Counted from the stretch's first letter, positions 1-13,999 are shown. The stretch: 64,000 nt of DNA from Brevipalpus yothersi (GCA_003956705.1 QZCP01000634.1:151000-214999); one strand, 5' to 3'. The notes: generated by a model from the letters alone, not told the origin. Numbers and translations are program-made.

Positions 1-719
1 GATGTTGATCTTTTTCCACTGAAAGGTGGTAGGAAAAGAATGATGATACTGAAGTTGATTCGATGGAAATGATGAGGATGAGGATCAAGGCTTCATGAAA
101 AACGGAGTGAAAACTGAATATATCATGATAAACATAAACACAATTTTGTATACATTTCGTAAATAAAGTCTGGAAGTGCTGCAAGGGTTCACTGGGCCAA
201 GTAAAGAAGAGAGAGAGAGAGAGAGAGAGATTCTCTCCTTTCTGCTCATCCCTCTGCCTATCTTTTTTTCTTTCTGTCTTTCTATCCTTCTCATCATCAT
301 GTTTAATTTATTCCGATTTTTGACGAAATTATCAACACGAAAACCATACCCGAAAAACATCACACACAATATATTCAGATGAGCTCTTGATATTCTTATT
401 TTGCACAGAGATGAGCGTGATACGTGATCCGGTTCTGTCTTGGATGCTTATTTCGTCAGAATATACATATATTTATATATTCATAACTTCATACTTCATG
501 TACATGTATATACCTACATACCCTTCTCTCTCTTTCTCTTTCTTTACATTTATCGTCACCGTAACTTTGACCATCAACTCAGCCAGTGGCCTGACAGTTT
601 GTAGTTGATTTCTATTAGTGAAATACACCTTTGATGGCTTCACTCAATCTCATGGATAGGTCCAAATCGGCCAGATAGTTGAATAGCTTCTGTTGTTGAT
701 GCTTCTGCTACTGATGATA

Positions 720-722
<3 letters not shown>

Positions 723-754
<32 letters not shown>
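723..754. repeat. (CT)n microsatellite
   Basis: An uninterrupted CT dinucleotide run of about 32 bases. Confidence 0.95.
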
Positions 755-755
<1 letters not shown>

Positions 756-2070
756 AACTAACGGTACTTCGGATATTTTGGGTTTGGCTCCAATTCATCT
801 GCACTGAAGAACCACATTTTGACAGCTGTTGAGCATTCAGTTCACGAAAAAACAGAGGCTGAGTTAGTGAGAGAGGGAGAAGGTTGTAACAATTTGGATC
901 AGATTGTAATCGAACGTTGATCTTGATTTAATGATGATCCACAGTGAAAAGCGTCATCGGTATATAACAATAAGATGGACTTAGGCTATAAGGAGTGATA
1001 TTATTTTTCAATCTGATGATACATAAATGTTCCCTCCATCGAGTAACTCCTTGGTGGGTGAATCAGATGAGAATCTGGTTCAATGAGAAGAAGTAAATCA
1101 TGTCCATATTCGAGTTTATGATGATTAAAACTCAGCCTGCTGGCATACCACTCATAATTCGAAATGTTTAGACTCTTTCTTTCTCTCTCTCTCACCAGTC
1201 GAATTTCGAATTCCACTCAACATGATTCATCAGATCAAATTATCATCAATCTCATGTCTCCTACTCGATCTTTCAACGTATGTCATTTGTTTACACTGGG
1301 CAGTATTATTGTTATGTATACTTATGTATTCTTGAAACATTCATTCATCCCAAATTATTTATCCATTCAAATCGGATCAAACAGAATTGACAAGCTTTAC
1401 GAAAAAAAATCTGACCTAATGGCTATGAGTAGGATGTTTGACCGTTATTTTTTTCAGTATCACCAATTGAATGTGGAAGGTGCAAAGGAAAGAAAAGTTG
1501 AACAAAAAAGGTCAAAATAGTAAGAAGAAGAAAAAAATGTCATGTATCAATCGTATATATCGGATCAACTTTGATCCTGAGCACGTCCAATGATCATAAA
1601 ATAGTAATCATAATAATAATAATGATGATCGTAATGGTGTGATATGTATGCCGATTGAGGATCAAGGCCAAGATGACTGATTTTTGTCTACTTTTTCTCT
1701 CAAACTGGAAGCACACACAAAAATATATACCTTGTAAGCCCACTCATATATACATTATATGAACCATTGAAACACATATTGCTCCTCAGACAGTAGTTTA
1801 TTGCCATGAATAATCGTGCATCGCTATATTCCCTACACCGTTGGTTAAGGTAAAAGAAACTAAATAAAATTAATGATCACCAAAGATTAGATTGTAATGG
1901 ACAAAAGGAAGAAAGATAAATTTGACTATAATCTATCGTTTTGAACAGAGAATTAACAAGACCCCTTTCTAATAGGGAAACGAAAAAAAAAATTTGCATC
2001 CAACCGATATCAGGAAAAACGTTCAGCATTACAAATATAAATGCATTTTGCACCTCTTTCTACATGAATT

Positions 2071-2073
<3 letters not shown>

Positions 2074-2128
<55 letters not shown>
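2074..2128. repeat. (CT)n microsatellite
   Basis: A CT dinucleotide run of about 55 bases, within the 3' flank of the polyamine oxidase gene. Confidence 0.95.
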
Positions 2129-2133
<5 letters not shown>

Positions 2134-2651
2134 ATGGACTGATATACATACTAATACATGTGTCATGAGGGCCAAAAACATTCACACGAACGACCTGAAT
2201 TAACTTTCGCCTGATCATTTTTTTGGTGTATAAGAAAGGCTATTAGTGAAAATACGGCCGCTTTCTATTGCCACTTTTGGGTCCAATTTTTCTTCTTGGT
2301 TTATGCCGTTTGAAAATTGAATGTAACGATTTTTGTGTGTGTTCCTTAGCACCCAGGCTAGTTATCATTTGGGAGATAATAACTTTGTGTGTATGTAGAT
2401 ACGAAAAAAGAAGGAATCACATTCAACTTGTTAACTGGATTCAATCATTTTTATTAGAAACAATAAAAAGAGATAGCCAAAAAAGTAATTATAAAATAAG
2501 AGAGAAACAACATCTCTTTGCAGAAGAAGAGAGAAAATACAGTTATCATGTAACCGTCATTATCACCATCATGATATAACTATGATGATTGTAACGAAAA
2601 GTGCATAAATTGTTGAGCAAAATTTTTTTCATTCTCAATTTTCATTAATTG

Positions 2652-4253
2652 TTATTGTTTGTTATCACATAATGAATCAATATTGGACACATCTGAATTG
2701 GTCAACAAATGGGCTGCTTTTTTACCAGAAATAAAAGCACCATGAACAGTTGAAAAGAAGCAAGAGTTGGTAGCTTCACCAGCAAACACAATACTAGGCT
2801 TCGAATAGATAGTTTCATTCTTTCTGTTGACTGAATATATTGGTGATGCTAATTGATTAATATCATCATGAACCGAATCGATTGATATAAATGAATAAGA
2901 ACCTTGTGAATATGGATCACTGTCCCACTTGGTTACATGAACCTTTTTTGGCTCTGGTAATTGAGTATTTCCAGTAAATTTTCGCAAGTATTTTGTCAAA
3001 TGAGAACCAACTTCACTTGGATCTAAGTTTTCTACTTTTCTTGCCTCATTTCCGGTCAACCATCCTAACAGGGTGTGTTGATTAACTTTGGTGAAAGAAT
3101 ATATTTTCTTAGCCCAATCAGCATCCTTTTTATCACCTTCTGACCAAATTGTCATAATTGCATCACCTTTGAAAAGATTGTCAACAGGAATTTCATATTC
3201 AAGATATACTTTGTCCACAGTTCCAAAGCCAAGTGATTTAATGGCCTCTTTCTTGGCTTTCGGAAGTGATGGATTGAATAACTGTTCATGGGTAGCTTTC
3301 AAAACTCCCAAAGGCAACGTTGAAACTAATTGACTACATTCGATTATTGTTTTCCCATCATCATTCTCAATAGTAATCTCAGTCTTTGTGTCACCTCGAT
3401 ATATTGAAGACCAATCAACTCGAGTCACTGGACTGTTGAGCATTATTTCAAATCGTTCTGGTGGCACAGTTGATCTGATTCGTTTCAATAGTCCTTCATA
3501 CACCTGATAGTAGCCACCATTGACAACATGATTTTCTTTATCTAATTCTTTGTATGCACCAAAATATTGTAGAGATAAATTATCTAATGAATTGGATGAT
3601 GATAATACATTCTCTAGATTCATAAAGCTATCAAATACACCTTTTTCAATCGATTTTTGAGGCTCATCAACACTTGCTAGATATTCGTTAATTTTTTTCC
3701 TAACCACTTCACCTACTGAACTCCATTCACTAGATCTTTGATCACCTTTAGGATTGTTCTCTAACTGTTCATGGAAAATTTTATGTAGTTCTTCGATTAT
3801 CGATGCATACTTAAGATACACTGATTCAACAGTAGATAATGATACATCTCGTCCATCAGATATTCTTGCCAATTCAATACCAATATCATCACGTTCTTTT
3901 CGCAACGATAATCCCAATTCTTGAGATAAATCATAAATTGGATTACTTACACGACCATGTATCCAATTAGCTCCAAGTTCTAGATGAGATCCACCGATTT
4001 TTTCACCATAAATTCGTCCACCCAGACGATTTCGAGCTTCCACCAGAATAACCTTGCCATTAAATTTGTTACCGGTTGAATTTGATGTTAACAAATGGTA
4101 TGCACAAGATATTCCCGCCATACCGCCACCAATAATCACTACATCACTTTCTTTGGACATTATTGATCGCTTTTGGTAGAAAATAGTGGCAAAAACAATA
4201 CAAATCAAAATTGCAAGCGATATAAACACCCAAACATAACGTTTTTGATCCAT
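2652..4253 (-). CDS. polyamine oxidase-type flavin amine oxidase, membrane-anchored
   Basis: This is a 533-residue single-exon protein of the flavin monoamine oxidase family, closest in character to spermine and N1-acetylpolyamine oxidases, which oxidise polyamines with O2 and release H2O2. The FAD-binding GGGMAG motif lies near residues 42-47, followed by an acidic EARNRLGGR segment. STLPLGVLK lies mid-protein, and the C-terminal FAGEATN...STVHGAFISGK block is the second FAD contact typical of this family. The first ATG is at 4253; the frame is open a little further upstream but without an ATG. Residues 7-26 form a hydrophobic segment just ahead of the FAD domain, predicting a signal anchor, whereas the classic polyamine oxidases are soluble. 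Family assignment is strong; substrate (spermine, acetylated polyamine or other amine) cannot be told from sequence alone. Confidence 0.9.
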   Translation of the reverse strand: MDQKRYVWVFISLAILICIVFATIFYQKRSIMSKESDVVIIGGGMAGISCAYHLLTSNSTGNKFNGKVILVEARNRLGGRIYGEKIGGSHLELGANWIHGRVSNPIYDLSQELGLSLRKERDDIGIELARISDGRDVSLSTVESVYLKYASIIEELHKIFHEQLENNPKGDQRSSEWSSVGEVVRKKINEYLASVDEPQKSIEKGVFDSFMNLENVLSSSNSLDNLSLQYFGAYKELDKENHVVNGGYYQVYEGLLKRIRSTVPPERFEIMLNSPVTRVDWSSIYRGDTKTEITIENDDGKTIIECSQLVSTLPLGVLKATHEQLFNPSLPKAKKEAIKSLGFGTVDKVYLEYEIPVDNLFKGDAIMTIWSEGDKKDADWAKKIYSFTKVNQHTLLGWLTGNEARKVENLDPSEVGSHLTKYLRKFTGNTQLPEPKKVHVTKWDSDPYSQGSYSFISIDSVHDDINQLASPIYSVNRKNETIYSKPSIVFAGEATNSCFFSTVHGAFISGKKAAHLLTNSDVSNIDSLCDNKQ

Positions 4254-6011
4254 GATGATGATGATGAGGATGAGCAGTGATAAGCTTGTGAACACTTCGA
4301 GATGATAATCGACCAAATCATCTTTGAGAGATTTTGCGCAAATGTTTAAAATAGTTTACCAACACACATGGAGAATGGGAAGAAAAAGTTGTACAAGAAT
4401 TCCTTGAATGTTAGTTAACAATTAAGTTTTCACTGGTGAACATAGAGGAAAAGGAAGAGAAATATATTCCAGTTATGGTAATGATCTCCTTTTTCCGTTT
4501 ATGATCAAGAAATTTTGACGATGCTAATGGAACAGTAGATGTACCGTTACTAGAGCGATGGTAATAACGATTGAGCATTTTTAGGACTATTCGAGCAGTT
4601 TCAATATTTCTTGATTAAATCTGTCAAGACATGGTGGGAATAGTTTGAAATTCTCATTCTTCCACGGATCAAAGAGAAAAAGAGATATCAATGGAGTAGA
4701 AAGTATGCATAATTCTCGGATTCAAATGAAATTAAAGGATAATATCTATTGAACTCAAGAGTTGACTCAATTGAAGTATTTTTACCTCTTCGAAATCTAA
4801 CCATATCAGTTAGCTCCACCTTTTCGTATCAAATTATCCCATGTATATTGATTCATAAGATCTTACATAAGGTACTATTAACCAACTAGCTAATGATAAT
4901 TCTTACACGTGTTATCATATTATATAATGTAGAACTTATTCAATACGATTGTTCGTTTGGGTGCAATTTTTATTGCATGGGTAGAAGATGAGACAAGAGG
5001 AAGAGAGATGGAGAGAAAAGAGTAGAGAAATATATTTCAATTATGGTAATGATTATTTGCCATCTATGGCCAAGACCTTGATAATATGCTGAAATCTTAG
5101 ACATTCATGAACAGTTATTCTTCAAACTAGATTATGAGCTATTAGGCAGAGAGCAGTTTCATATGATCTGGTTTGCTGAACTCATGTATATTCATCTTAA
5201 TCAACCAACATCCGTTATGATGATACGATAACTTGGGTGCAAGATCATTTGGTGAAAATTATGTGAATGAGAGCGGTTCCTGTGGTTTTTTCTTAATAGC
5301 CAGAATATGATGCCTGATTCAAGCTTCAAAAAAAAGACGATAAACGTTTCGTAGTTACTTGATTTATGTATATTATGAAGCATTTTATTTTCCATCAGAT
5401 AGATCATGATTGTCAGTAGGAAAAAAAGTTTCTCTATTTACGTTGATTGATGGTATGAGTTCCTTCTTTTGGATCAATCAGCTAGTTGCTGAAAAAACTT
5501 TGTGATCACTTAATTCATCGAATAAATGTATAGATGCCAATCGTATCGTAACTGGTTCAAGATTGATTCAAATGTTAATATGAGTGTAGAATTAGATTTG
5601 CATTTGAAAAGATGAGAAAGTCTGAAAATGGAAACACATTTGAACATTATACATAAAAATATTTGATGAAATCTATTTTATTGGCTTTCATCATCAACAA
5701 GTTCATTCTGATGACTTGTTTATTGAGCTAAATGAGTTGGAAAATCTCGAAACAAACATTCATCCCTATCTAAAACAGTATCTGTTCTCAAAATGATATA
5801 TATCGAAGGAAAAGGAAGAAGAAGACATCCCCTGGTTAACTTCTCTTCTCAAATTCGTGATGTGTATGAAAATTATATATACATGTACACCTGAAATGCT
5901 TTCGATTTTGGTAATATAATCATCTTTCAGTGTGTATTAACAATGGTAGTGATTCGTAAATCCATGATGAAGAGAGATACATCAAACTTATGTGTAAGGA
6001 AGCTGCTGAAC

Positions 6012-6059
<48 letters not shown>

Positions 6060-6782
6060 AGCTTATCATTCTGTATCACTTTATGACAGCATCTGATCAG
6101 AAAAACATTTTGAAGGATCGTATTTTTCCTCTGGTCATTGATCCCGGTATTTATATATTTCCGATGAAGAGTCTATCTCTCTCTCTCTCTCTCTTCCTTT
6201 TTCCCTTGTCAAGAATTGTAATCTCCTGAATCGAAAGAATATCAATTGGAAAATCATATGATTTCATCCAAATTTTTGAGCCTGATCAATCTCACCTGAT
6301 GCTGAGAAGATGTATTAACTTATCAAACTTTTGGCTACGTTGAAATCTGAATCATGAATCAGCCTTACTTTACACCTTATAATTTCGTTGAGCCCAAGAA
6401 TACATAAGAAAGCTGTAAGAAAAGTGGTCTGTTTCTATGAGCATACCAAGATTCCATGAGAACTCTTCAAATAAGTAAACTGATGGCAAGCTGGAGTGTG
6501 TTGCTTAAGTGGTGAGGAAACATCATCATTTATTCAAGCTAATGACAATCAATGATGGAGACAATTCATTGAAACGTTGAATATGGCGCTTACCCTCTCC
6601 TTCTCTATCAGCATGTGTGTACGTTAGCAGATAATAGATGTGATTAGAAGTTGTAGATATATATCGTTTATTAAATGATCCATTTGATTCAATCACTGTT
6701 AGACTTAGTTGAATAGATTTGGCTTAGAGTTAGTGGACACTAGTTACCACTCATCAATGGTCAGTATTAATTGCATATTATC
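4254..6782. other. intergenic region between divergent genes
   Basis: This separates the leftward polyamine oxidase from the rightward MCCC2 gene, so it should contain both promoters. I see no convincing gene in it. It includes a GA microsatellite at 6016-6059 and a short CT run near 6177-6193. Confidence 0.55.
6016..6059. repeat. (GA)n microsatellite
   Basis: An uninterrupted GA run of about 44 bases upstream of MCCC2. Confidence 0.95.
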
Positions 6783-8704
6783 ATGAGTAAGTCTCTGTTA
6801 CGTTCTCTGTCGACCACCGGAAAGAGGTCAGTTTCACTGATTCGAAATGATCGATGTCGCTGGATTCACACTGATAAACTTCCCGTTATTCAGACTCAAG
6901 TGGATAGAAAATCTGATATATTTCAAGTGAGTTTTTGATAATAATTAATGTTCATCTCTATTTGTGTGTGAATGTGTATGAATGTGTGTATGTATGTATA
7001 ATTTTCACAACTAATGGATCAAAATCACAGGTTAAAGCAACACATTGCATTGAATTTTCTGCTCACTCTGTGGTCATTATGCTATGCTAATAAAATAACT
7101 GTTATGCATACTTCTCTTCTGATCCATAGGAAAACTATCAACAGCTAACTAATACAATAGAAAAATTGAAACAAACCCTACAAACAATTAGCAAAGGTGG
7201 AGGTGAAAAGGTTGCCGCAAGACATGTGTCTCGAGGAAAACTTTTAGTACGCGATAGAATTAATCAATTGATAGATCCAGGTTCACCGTTCCTGGAATTA
7301 TCACCTCTGGCTGCCTATCAAGTGTATCCAAATGAAGATATTCCAAGTGCTGGTATTGTGACCGGTATTGGTCGTGTGTGTGGTGTTGATTGTGTAATTG
7401 TGGCAAATGATGCCACAGTTAAGGCAGGTACATACTATCCGTTGACAGTGAAAAAACATTTACGTGCCCAAACTATTGGACAAGAAAATCGTTTACCATG
7501 CATTTATTTGGTCGATTCTGGTGGTGCTAATTTACCTCATCAAGCGGAATTATTTCCCGATATTGTTGGCTTTGGTCGAATTTTTTACAATCAAGCCAAT
7601 ATGTCTGGTATGGGCATTCCACAGATATCGGTTGTGATGGGCAGTTGTACTGCCGGTGGTGCTTATGTGCCGGCCATGTCAGATGAAAATGTTATCATTT
7701 CCGGTCAAGGTACAATCTTTCTGGCAGGCCCACCTTTGGTTAAAGCAGCAACAGGTGAAGTGATATCAGCTGAAGATCTTGGTGGTGGTAAGCTTCATTG
7801 TTCACGATCAGGAGTTTCCGATCATATGGCCATGAATGATGAGCATGCACTACATTTGACCCGAAAAATAGTGTCCAATTTGAATCGTAAACAAATTCGA
7901 TTGGTTGATGATGTGGAACAATTGGATACCATTGAGGAACCATTGTATCCACTGGATGATCTGTATGGAATTGTGGGTGGTGATTTGAGGCGAACTTTTG
8001 AGGTTCGTGAAATAATTGCTCGCATTGTGGATGGAAGTAGATTTGATGAATTTAAATCACTTTACGGTGAAACGTTGGTGACTGGATTCGGTCGATTGTA
8101 TGGTAAAACTGTCGGAATATTGGCCAATAATGGTGTATTATTTTGTGAATCTGCCCAAAAAGGAGCCCATTTCATACAATTATGCTGCCAACGCAATATT
8201 CCGTTGATATTTTTACAAAATATCACTGGATTCATGGTGGGCTCAGAATCTGAAGCTCGAGGTATTGCAAAAGATGGTGCCAAAATGGTAACTGCCGTTG
8301 CGTGTGCTAAAGTGCCCAAAATAACCGTACTCATTGGTGGCTCATATGGTGCGGGAAATTATGGTATGTGTGGTCGTGCATACAGTCCACGATTTTTATT
8401 CTCATGGCCCAATAGTCGAATATCGGTGATGGGTGGTGAACAGGCAGCCAATGTATTGGCAACAATTGCCGCCGATCAGCGGGAACGTGAAGGCAAAACA
8501 CTGACAGCCGATGAAATTAGATCAATTAAAGAGCCAATATTGGATAAATATGAGAGAGAAGGAAACCCATACTATTCAAGTGCTCGTTTATGGGATGATG
8601 GTGTCATTGATCCGGTGGACACACGTCGTGTGTTGGGCCTCTGTTTACAGATCGCTGCCAATGCACCTGATGAGGAAACAAAATTTGGTGTCTTTCGAAT
8701 ATAG
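6783..8704 (+). CDS. MCCC2: methylcrotonoyl-CoA carboxylase beta chain, mitochondrial
   Basis: This is the carboxyltransferase subunit of 3-methylcrotonyl-CoA carboxylase, the biotin-dependent step of leucine breakdown in the mitochondrial matrix. There are two exons, 6783-6926 and 7130-8704, joined at phase 0 across a 203-base intron (donor GTGAGT, acceptor CATAG). The protein is 572 residues, against 563 in human. The first 40 or so residues (MSKSLLRSLSTTGKRS...) are basic and hydroxylated, as expected of a transit peptide. The body matches the family almost throughout: GGGEK...RGKLL, LIDPGSPFLELS, NDATVKAGTYYP, CIYLVDSGGA, VMGSCTAGGAYVPAM, IFLAGPPLVKAATGE, LQNITGFMVG, GGSYGAGNYGMCGRA, SVMGGEQAANVLA and EGNPYYSSARLWDDGVIDP. 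It appears complete and functional. Confidence 0.97.
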
Positions 8705-8872
8705 ATAGATAGAAAAATAATCATCATCTTTTCTAGGTTTTCTTACATACCATCTTTTTTTACACACATTAAAAGAGAGTACAAAAAGATTAGCATGAGT
8801 ATTAATTATGGCTATTTTTTTCTCTCCTTGCTAAAAATTTATTACACACTTTTAATTCTTTTTTTCACTCAC

Positions 8873-8876
<4 letters not shown>

Positions 8877-8934
<58 letters not shown>
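8877..8934. repeat. (CT)n microsatellite
   Basis: A CT run of about 58 bases, 170 bases beyond the MCCC2 stop codon. Confidence 0.95.
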
Positions 8935-8936
<2 letters not shown>

Positions 8937-9625
8937 ATGTGTATCTTTTCACTTTCTAAAGGCTGCTTGTTGAGCCTTGAGAAAGGCCTTATAAGTTAGC
9001 ATTATTGTCAAAAAAATTGCTTCAATAGATGATCCTCATCTGCTGGCATCAGCTCTCATCAGTTTGCATGCGAGTGTGAGAGAGTTTTATCTATCTTGTA
9101 TATTTTATGATTGTGAAGTTTCCAAAAAATTGCATGCACATGCAAAATTTTGGTAGCCTTAGAATTACAAATTCAGTGCAAAAAAAATTTTTTTCCACTC
9201 TTTTATCCTTCTTCTTTCTGTTCCTTTTTTTCGAATTTCCATCTGTCTTATGTGTGTATGTGTGTGTGCCTCTTCTGGGAAAATCATTTGCTGATTGTGA
9301 GTAATAAAAAGGTGTACAGAATGAGCAATCCAAATAGTAAACAGGCTTTGATCCAGTGAAACCAATCAAAAACCCAGGAAGAAGCCATTCAGGAATATGT
9401 GTGTGTGTGCATGTGATAGATCTTGTGTGTAGATGACCAGTGGTCAGATGAGGTGAGGGAAGAGTTGAGATCAATTCGTTTGTGTGTTGTGAAAAGGATG
9501 AGGAAGAAAGTTTTCAATACAGTCAGGAAGTTAGTAAGAGAAATGTTGTGATCAAATTTCGAGGGGAAATCAGTAGCCGATGATCATCATCATTCTTGAT
9601 CTTGAATGTCTATTGAAACATTTAT

Positions 9626-9627
<2 letters not shown>

Positions 9628-9664
<37 letters not shown>
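9628..9664. repeat. (GA)n microsatellite
   Basis: An uninterrupted GA run of about 37 bases. Confidence 0.95.
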
Positions 9665-9667
<3 letters not shown>

Positions 9668-11972
9668 GAGATCCCCATAATATACGTTATTCGTAATGTT
9701 ACAGAAAATGTGATCACATATTTTTCCATCACTTTCACAATTTTTCATCATTTAAGTGGTGAAAAATTATTCTCATCATCCTCCTCCTTGAAAATCCCAA
9801 AAATATCTTTATCGATGGTACATGTCAGAATCGTTCTCACTCTCTCTTCATAATACCCATGCAACAATTCTGGGAGGCATTTTCTGCAGAATGATGACAG
9901 GGCGGATGATGGGAAGGCTACTGTAGACTGTTACATGAGAGTGAGAGAGAGAGAGAATAGTCAAGGGGCTCAGGATGCATGAGCATCCAGGAAAGCGAAA
10001 CACGGGAAGCATTTTGGAAAGAGAAAGAGAAAGAGAGAGAGAGATAGATCCCGTTATTCTGGGCAGATCAATGGCCCCCAGTATGAGAGAGTGAAAAGAA
10101 AGAGAAAAAGAGCAACTCTCTTCCTGACTCTCTATGGCCTCATCACACACACACACACACAACACTCTGTCGAAAGGCTTCTTCTTCATCATCTTCTTAA
10201 CCCTTTCAATACCCACTCTTTCAATTGGATACAAATAACTTTTTTTTTCTTGCATTCATCACATAACTATTCATCTAGCAAATAAAAGTACAAATTTTTC
10301 TCTTCCTTCCTCATCAATACCAATGAGCCCAATCACATCATCATCTCACCAATGTTAACCATAATTTTTGATCATCACCAAAAATTTACTTGGGAAAAAT
10401 TTTGTTCAACAAAATTCTCCATTCATTCACTCACACACTCTCTCTCATGCAAAAAAACATGATCCACAAAAATTGCGTATACCTCTCTCTATTACTTTTC
10501 ATCTCATAAAAGTATTTGAAGTATCTCTCTAATACTAAAAGTTCAGTATATATATACTGAACATCGTCATCATTTCATGAGATACATACATGCTGTACTT
10601 TGTGCATATGCTGAAAGGAAAAAAAGCTTAAAAAGTTTGCAAGTCTGTAGTATTGACTCATCGCGCATGTCCATTCACCGGCAAAAGAGAGAGAAAAGAA
10701 GAGAGAGAAGAGAGAGAGAGAAGAGAAAGGCCGAAGAGAGAGAGAGAAGAGAGAAGATGTTGGTTTTTGAGGAATCAGTTGATGTTCATCTTCTTCATTT
10801 GGAAGATGATGATGGACATTGTTTAATGGTAGAATAAGAAGGAATTTCTCTTGATCCATGGTGAAATATATATGTGTGTTAGTGTATACACGGTGTATAT
10901 GGTGATGATTTAAATGAATGTATGAGCTGTTTAAATGTGCCTACCTATTGTAACTGTGTTCTTCCATAATAATCAATGAGCTTTGTGTATGTCTTCTGGA
11001 TGTGTGTGTATGTGTAATCTGTATTAATCATATGTTCCTATTGAATAAGCTTTTCCAGAGAGCTTATCTTACCATCTTTCCATCTTCTTTATCTACACAA
11101 TCTGGTGGTGTCTGCTTTTTGATAGAAGAGTATCACTTTTTTCAATATTATATTAATCAATCTATGTGCAACCATATTATGTATTGACATTGATTGGCCT
11201 CACCTGGATAGCCATTAGCCATATATGTCAAATGTAATCCAAAATCAAATTTTGATATACTTTACATACAACACACAACACTTCCAGTGGATTTTGTATT
11301 GATGATCATTTAAAGGTTGGTCATGATAGAAAGAAGACTTGTGTGTTACGTCTATGTGTGTGTGTGTGTTTGTAAAGCATGTGATTTGAATAGCAGCTTT
11401 TTTCCCTTTAAAGTCAATGGCTCATATGTTTTTGTTTCTCTCTTTTTCTCTTCCTCTTTCTCTTGCTCTCTCTCTCTCTCCATTAGGCATCCTGTGGTCC
11501 TCTTCATGAAGAATCACTGTTAATGCAACTACTAGAAAGAATCATCATCTGTACCATCATCAGCCGATAGGAAAAAAAGATAAACACAAACAACTCATTG
11601 CCAAAAACATTGCCAAGATAGCCATAACATATGAACATACCGAACAGTCCATCAACTCTCCTCCCCTACTTCTTCTCCATATAAAGTGTACTAACATCAC
11701 CGAATCTAGCTGCTTAGAATTTGGAAAATTTGCCCATTTGACAAGTCATTGATCAACCTCTTCAACATTTTCTGCTTCCTCAAGTATTCAAAGTTTGGAC
11801 AAGCTTCGCATACCGGTACACACAACACATCGAAGGCTTTCGATTGGTGTTTGTATGTTTGTGTATGTCTTGTAGTGTTCATATCACTTGCTTCTGTGTG
11901 TAATTTTTCGGGATAAAAAAGAGTGGAATAGATCAATAAACTGTTCTCAACACTATCAACACACCAATAGCC

Positions 11973-12605
11973 ATGGATAATCGAACTCGCTGTTCTAAAT
12001 CTTTCTCTTGTGATTCTCTATTCACTGAGAGACATTCACTTAAGAGAAAGTATGCCAGTGTGTTTGAGAAAGCACCATCCAATCTGTCCTTCAAAAATGA
12101 TGACTACAACTACCTAATCAACAATAATGAACTCATCATGACATGTCGAGTAAGTCACCGTACATTGAAGTGGTGAAAAAAAAGAATCATCCACTCTCTC
12201 TCCCTTTCTCTTCGCTCTGTCGCTTTTTTTAAAGTTCTAATAGAATGTTTGTCTTTTTTGATGATGAACATGGTGGCAATGTCATGTCTATCCCATCACC
12301 TTCTCCTATTTCTTCAACTTTTTCCATCTCCTCCCTTTCTTTTTCTTATTCTTTTTCTTCATCTATTTCCTTTCTCTTGGGCCACCTAAAAGTATACATG
12401 AAAACCGCATCACTATCTAATCATCATTTTTGAATAACAAACAGAGCCTTTTAAATCAGTTCTTCTGAATGTCTCCTCTCCTATCTAGCATTCCTCAATT
12501 TAGGTCTTTCACCGTGAGACATTTATCAGGATTTTTCTCTCTCTCTTCATGGCCTCGGAATTCATTACCCTCAAACACACACGTTCTTTCAAAGCTAGAA
12601 ATAGA

Positions 12606-12670
<65 letters not shown>

Positions 12671-13947
12671 AATCATTATTTTTTGTCTTACCATCTTTTA
12701 CCATAAGAAAGTATATCTAAGGCCTCTTTATGTTCCTATTCCCTGGTGTGTTGAAGATGCGATTTTCGATAAGATGATTTTTACCCTAGATGCATGAATG
12801 AAAAACCTTGATCTCATTCTTTTTGCCTAATTCGCCTATGATAATTAGAGATGTAATTCAAATGATTTATATAAATCCCAATCAATAATGAGCCAGATTA
12901 GGGAAAAAAGTTTTTCTCTTTTCCAACAATCTTTATCTTTATCTTTTATTCAACATCCTCAAACAAAGTTAAGTTAAGGCCTTAATGTTGTGATGGTTGC
13001 ATAAAATATTCCTTATTTTCGTCTTCAATGTCTCTCTCTTATGATAGCAGACCGAATTTAAACAGGACCCTCATAGCGTTCGGTTGCACGTTTGAACTGC
13101 TCTCTCTTTCACGCCAAAATGTAGCTACCTAAGGATAGAGAATTTGCCCTCAAAAATACATCTTGTGACCAGGTTAACATGCTTCAAGAATATTGCTCAT
13201 TTATTCAATCACAATTTTACTCACCATCATATCATGCCTTACTCTCCTTCTTTTCCCCATCACAACACTGATCTGCCGTTTTTTTTTGTGAGCCTGTTAT
13301 TGCTGTTTATCCTTTTAAACCTTCTCATACTTGATATATCTCCCCCTCCTCCCTCTCTTCTTGTCAGCAACAGGGTCAAATATTTGACCGGTAGTCTCTC
13401 ACTTCGATTGAATTGAGTTGATTTGAATTGAATGGATGTTTTAAGTAAGAAAAATATTTGCTAATACATATATATACATGTATACATGTAAAAATATGAA
13501 ATGATATCTGTTGCAGGCCAATTCCATCACTTCAATATTCGCTTCTTCTCTTTGCTCAAATCACTTTACCAATCTCAAGTGTACCTAATAATCGTGGAAT
13601 TTTTCAGGCCAAAATGAATATTTCAATTTAGCTAGACTTTTAGGGCTGCTTACAGCCGCGAAACAGTTTACGCATTTTTTGTAAACTTAACTGATAACCA
13701 TTTATAATTCGATTTTATCACGAAAACGAGACACTGATGAACATGTGCTGAAATGTGGATGAATTGTGTTTACATGTGAGTGAGAGAGTGAAAGATAGAG
13801 AGAGAGAGTGCACTAGTCAAAATTTTTCCTGAAAAATTTAAATTATTGTATTAGGACATTGCAGAGAGAATCGAATGTTGTTGATAGTGAGGTTGTATAT
13901 ATATGTGTGTTTCTGTACCACTTTCCCACCATGAAAAGCCGTGCCTG

Positions 13948-13999
<52 letters not shown>

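Larger units (their letters stand above)
1..2651. other. non-coding, microsatellite-rich stretch
   Basis: I see no open reading frame here with recognisable protein character. The longest ones are low-complexity translations of CT/GA repeats. It contains a GA run near 207-230 and CT runs at 723-754 and 2074-2128. It lies downstream of the polyamine oxidase gene, which is transcribed leftward, so its right end probably includes that gene's 3' untranslated region. Confidence 0.6.
8705..11972. other. intergenic, repeat-rich, no gene recognised
   Basis: It holds a long CT run (8877-8934), a GA run (9628-9664), dense GA/GAA imperfect repeats at 10016-10130 and 10685-10760, and a short CA run at 10143-10160. 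The open frames are translations of these repeats (Arg/Glu- or Ser/Leu-rich) and I do not call them genes. The right end probably holds the promoter of the long gene that starts at 11973. Confidence 0.55.

Noticed and set aside
10577..10837. An 86-codon Arg/Glu-rich frame with a charged end
   Set aside because: Most of it is a translation of imperfect GA repeats; the remainder is too short to support a gene.
12495..12704. Arg-Glu repeat frames on the minus strand
   Set aside because: They are translations of the CT/GA microsatellite at 12610-12668.
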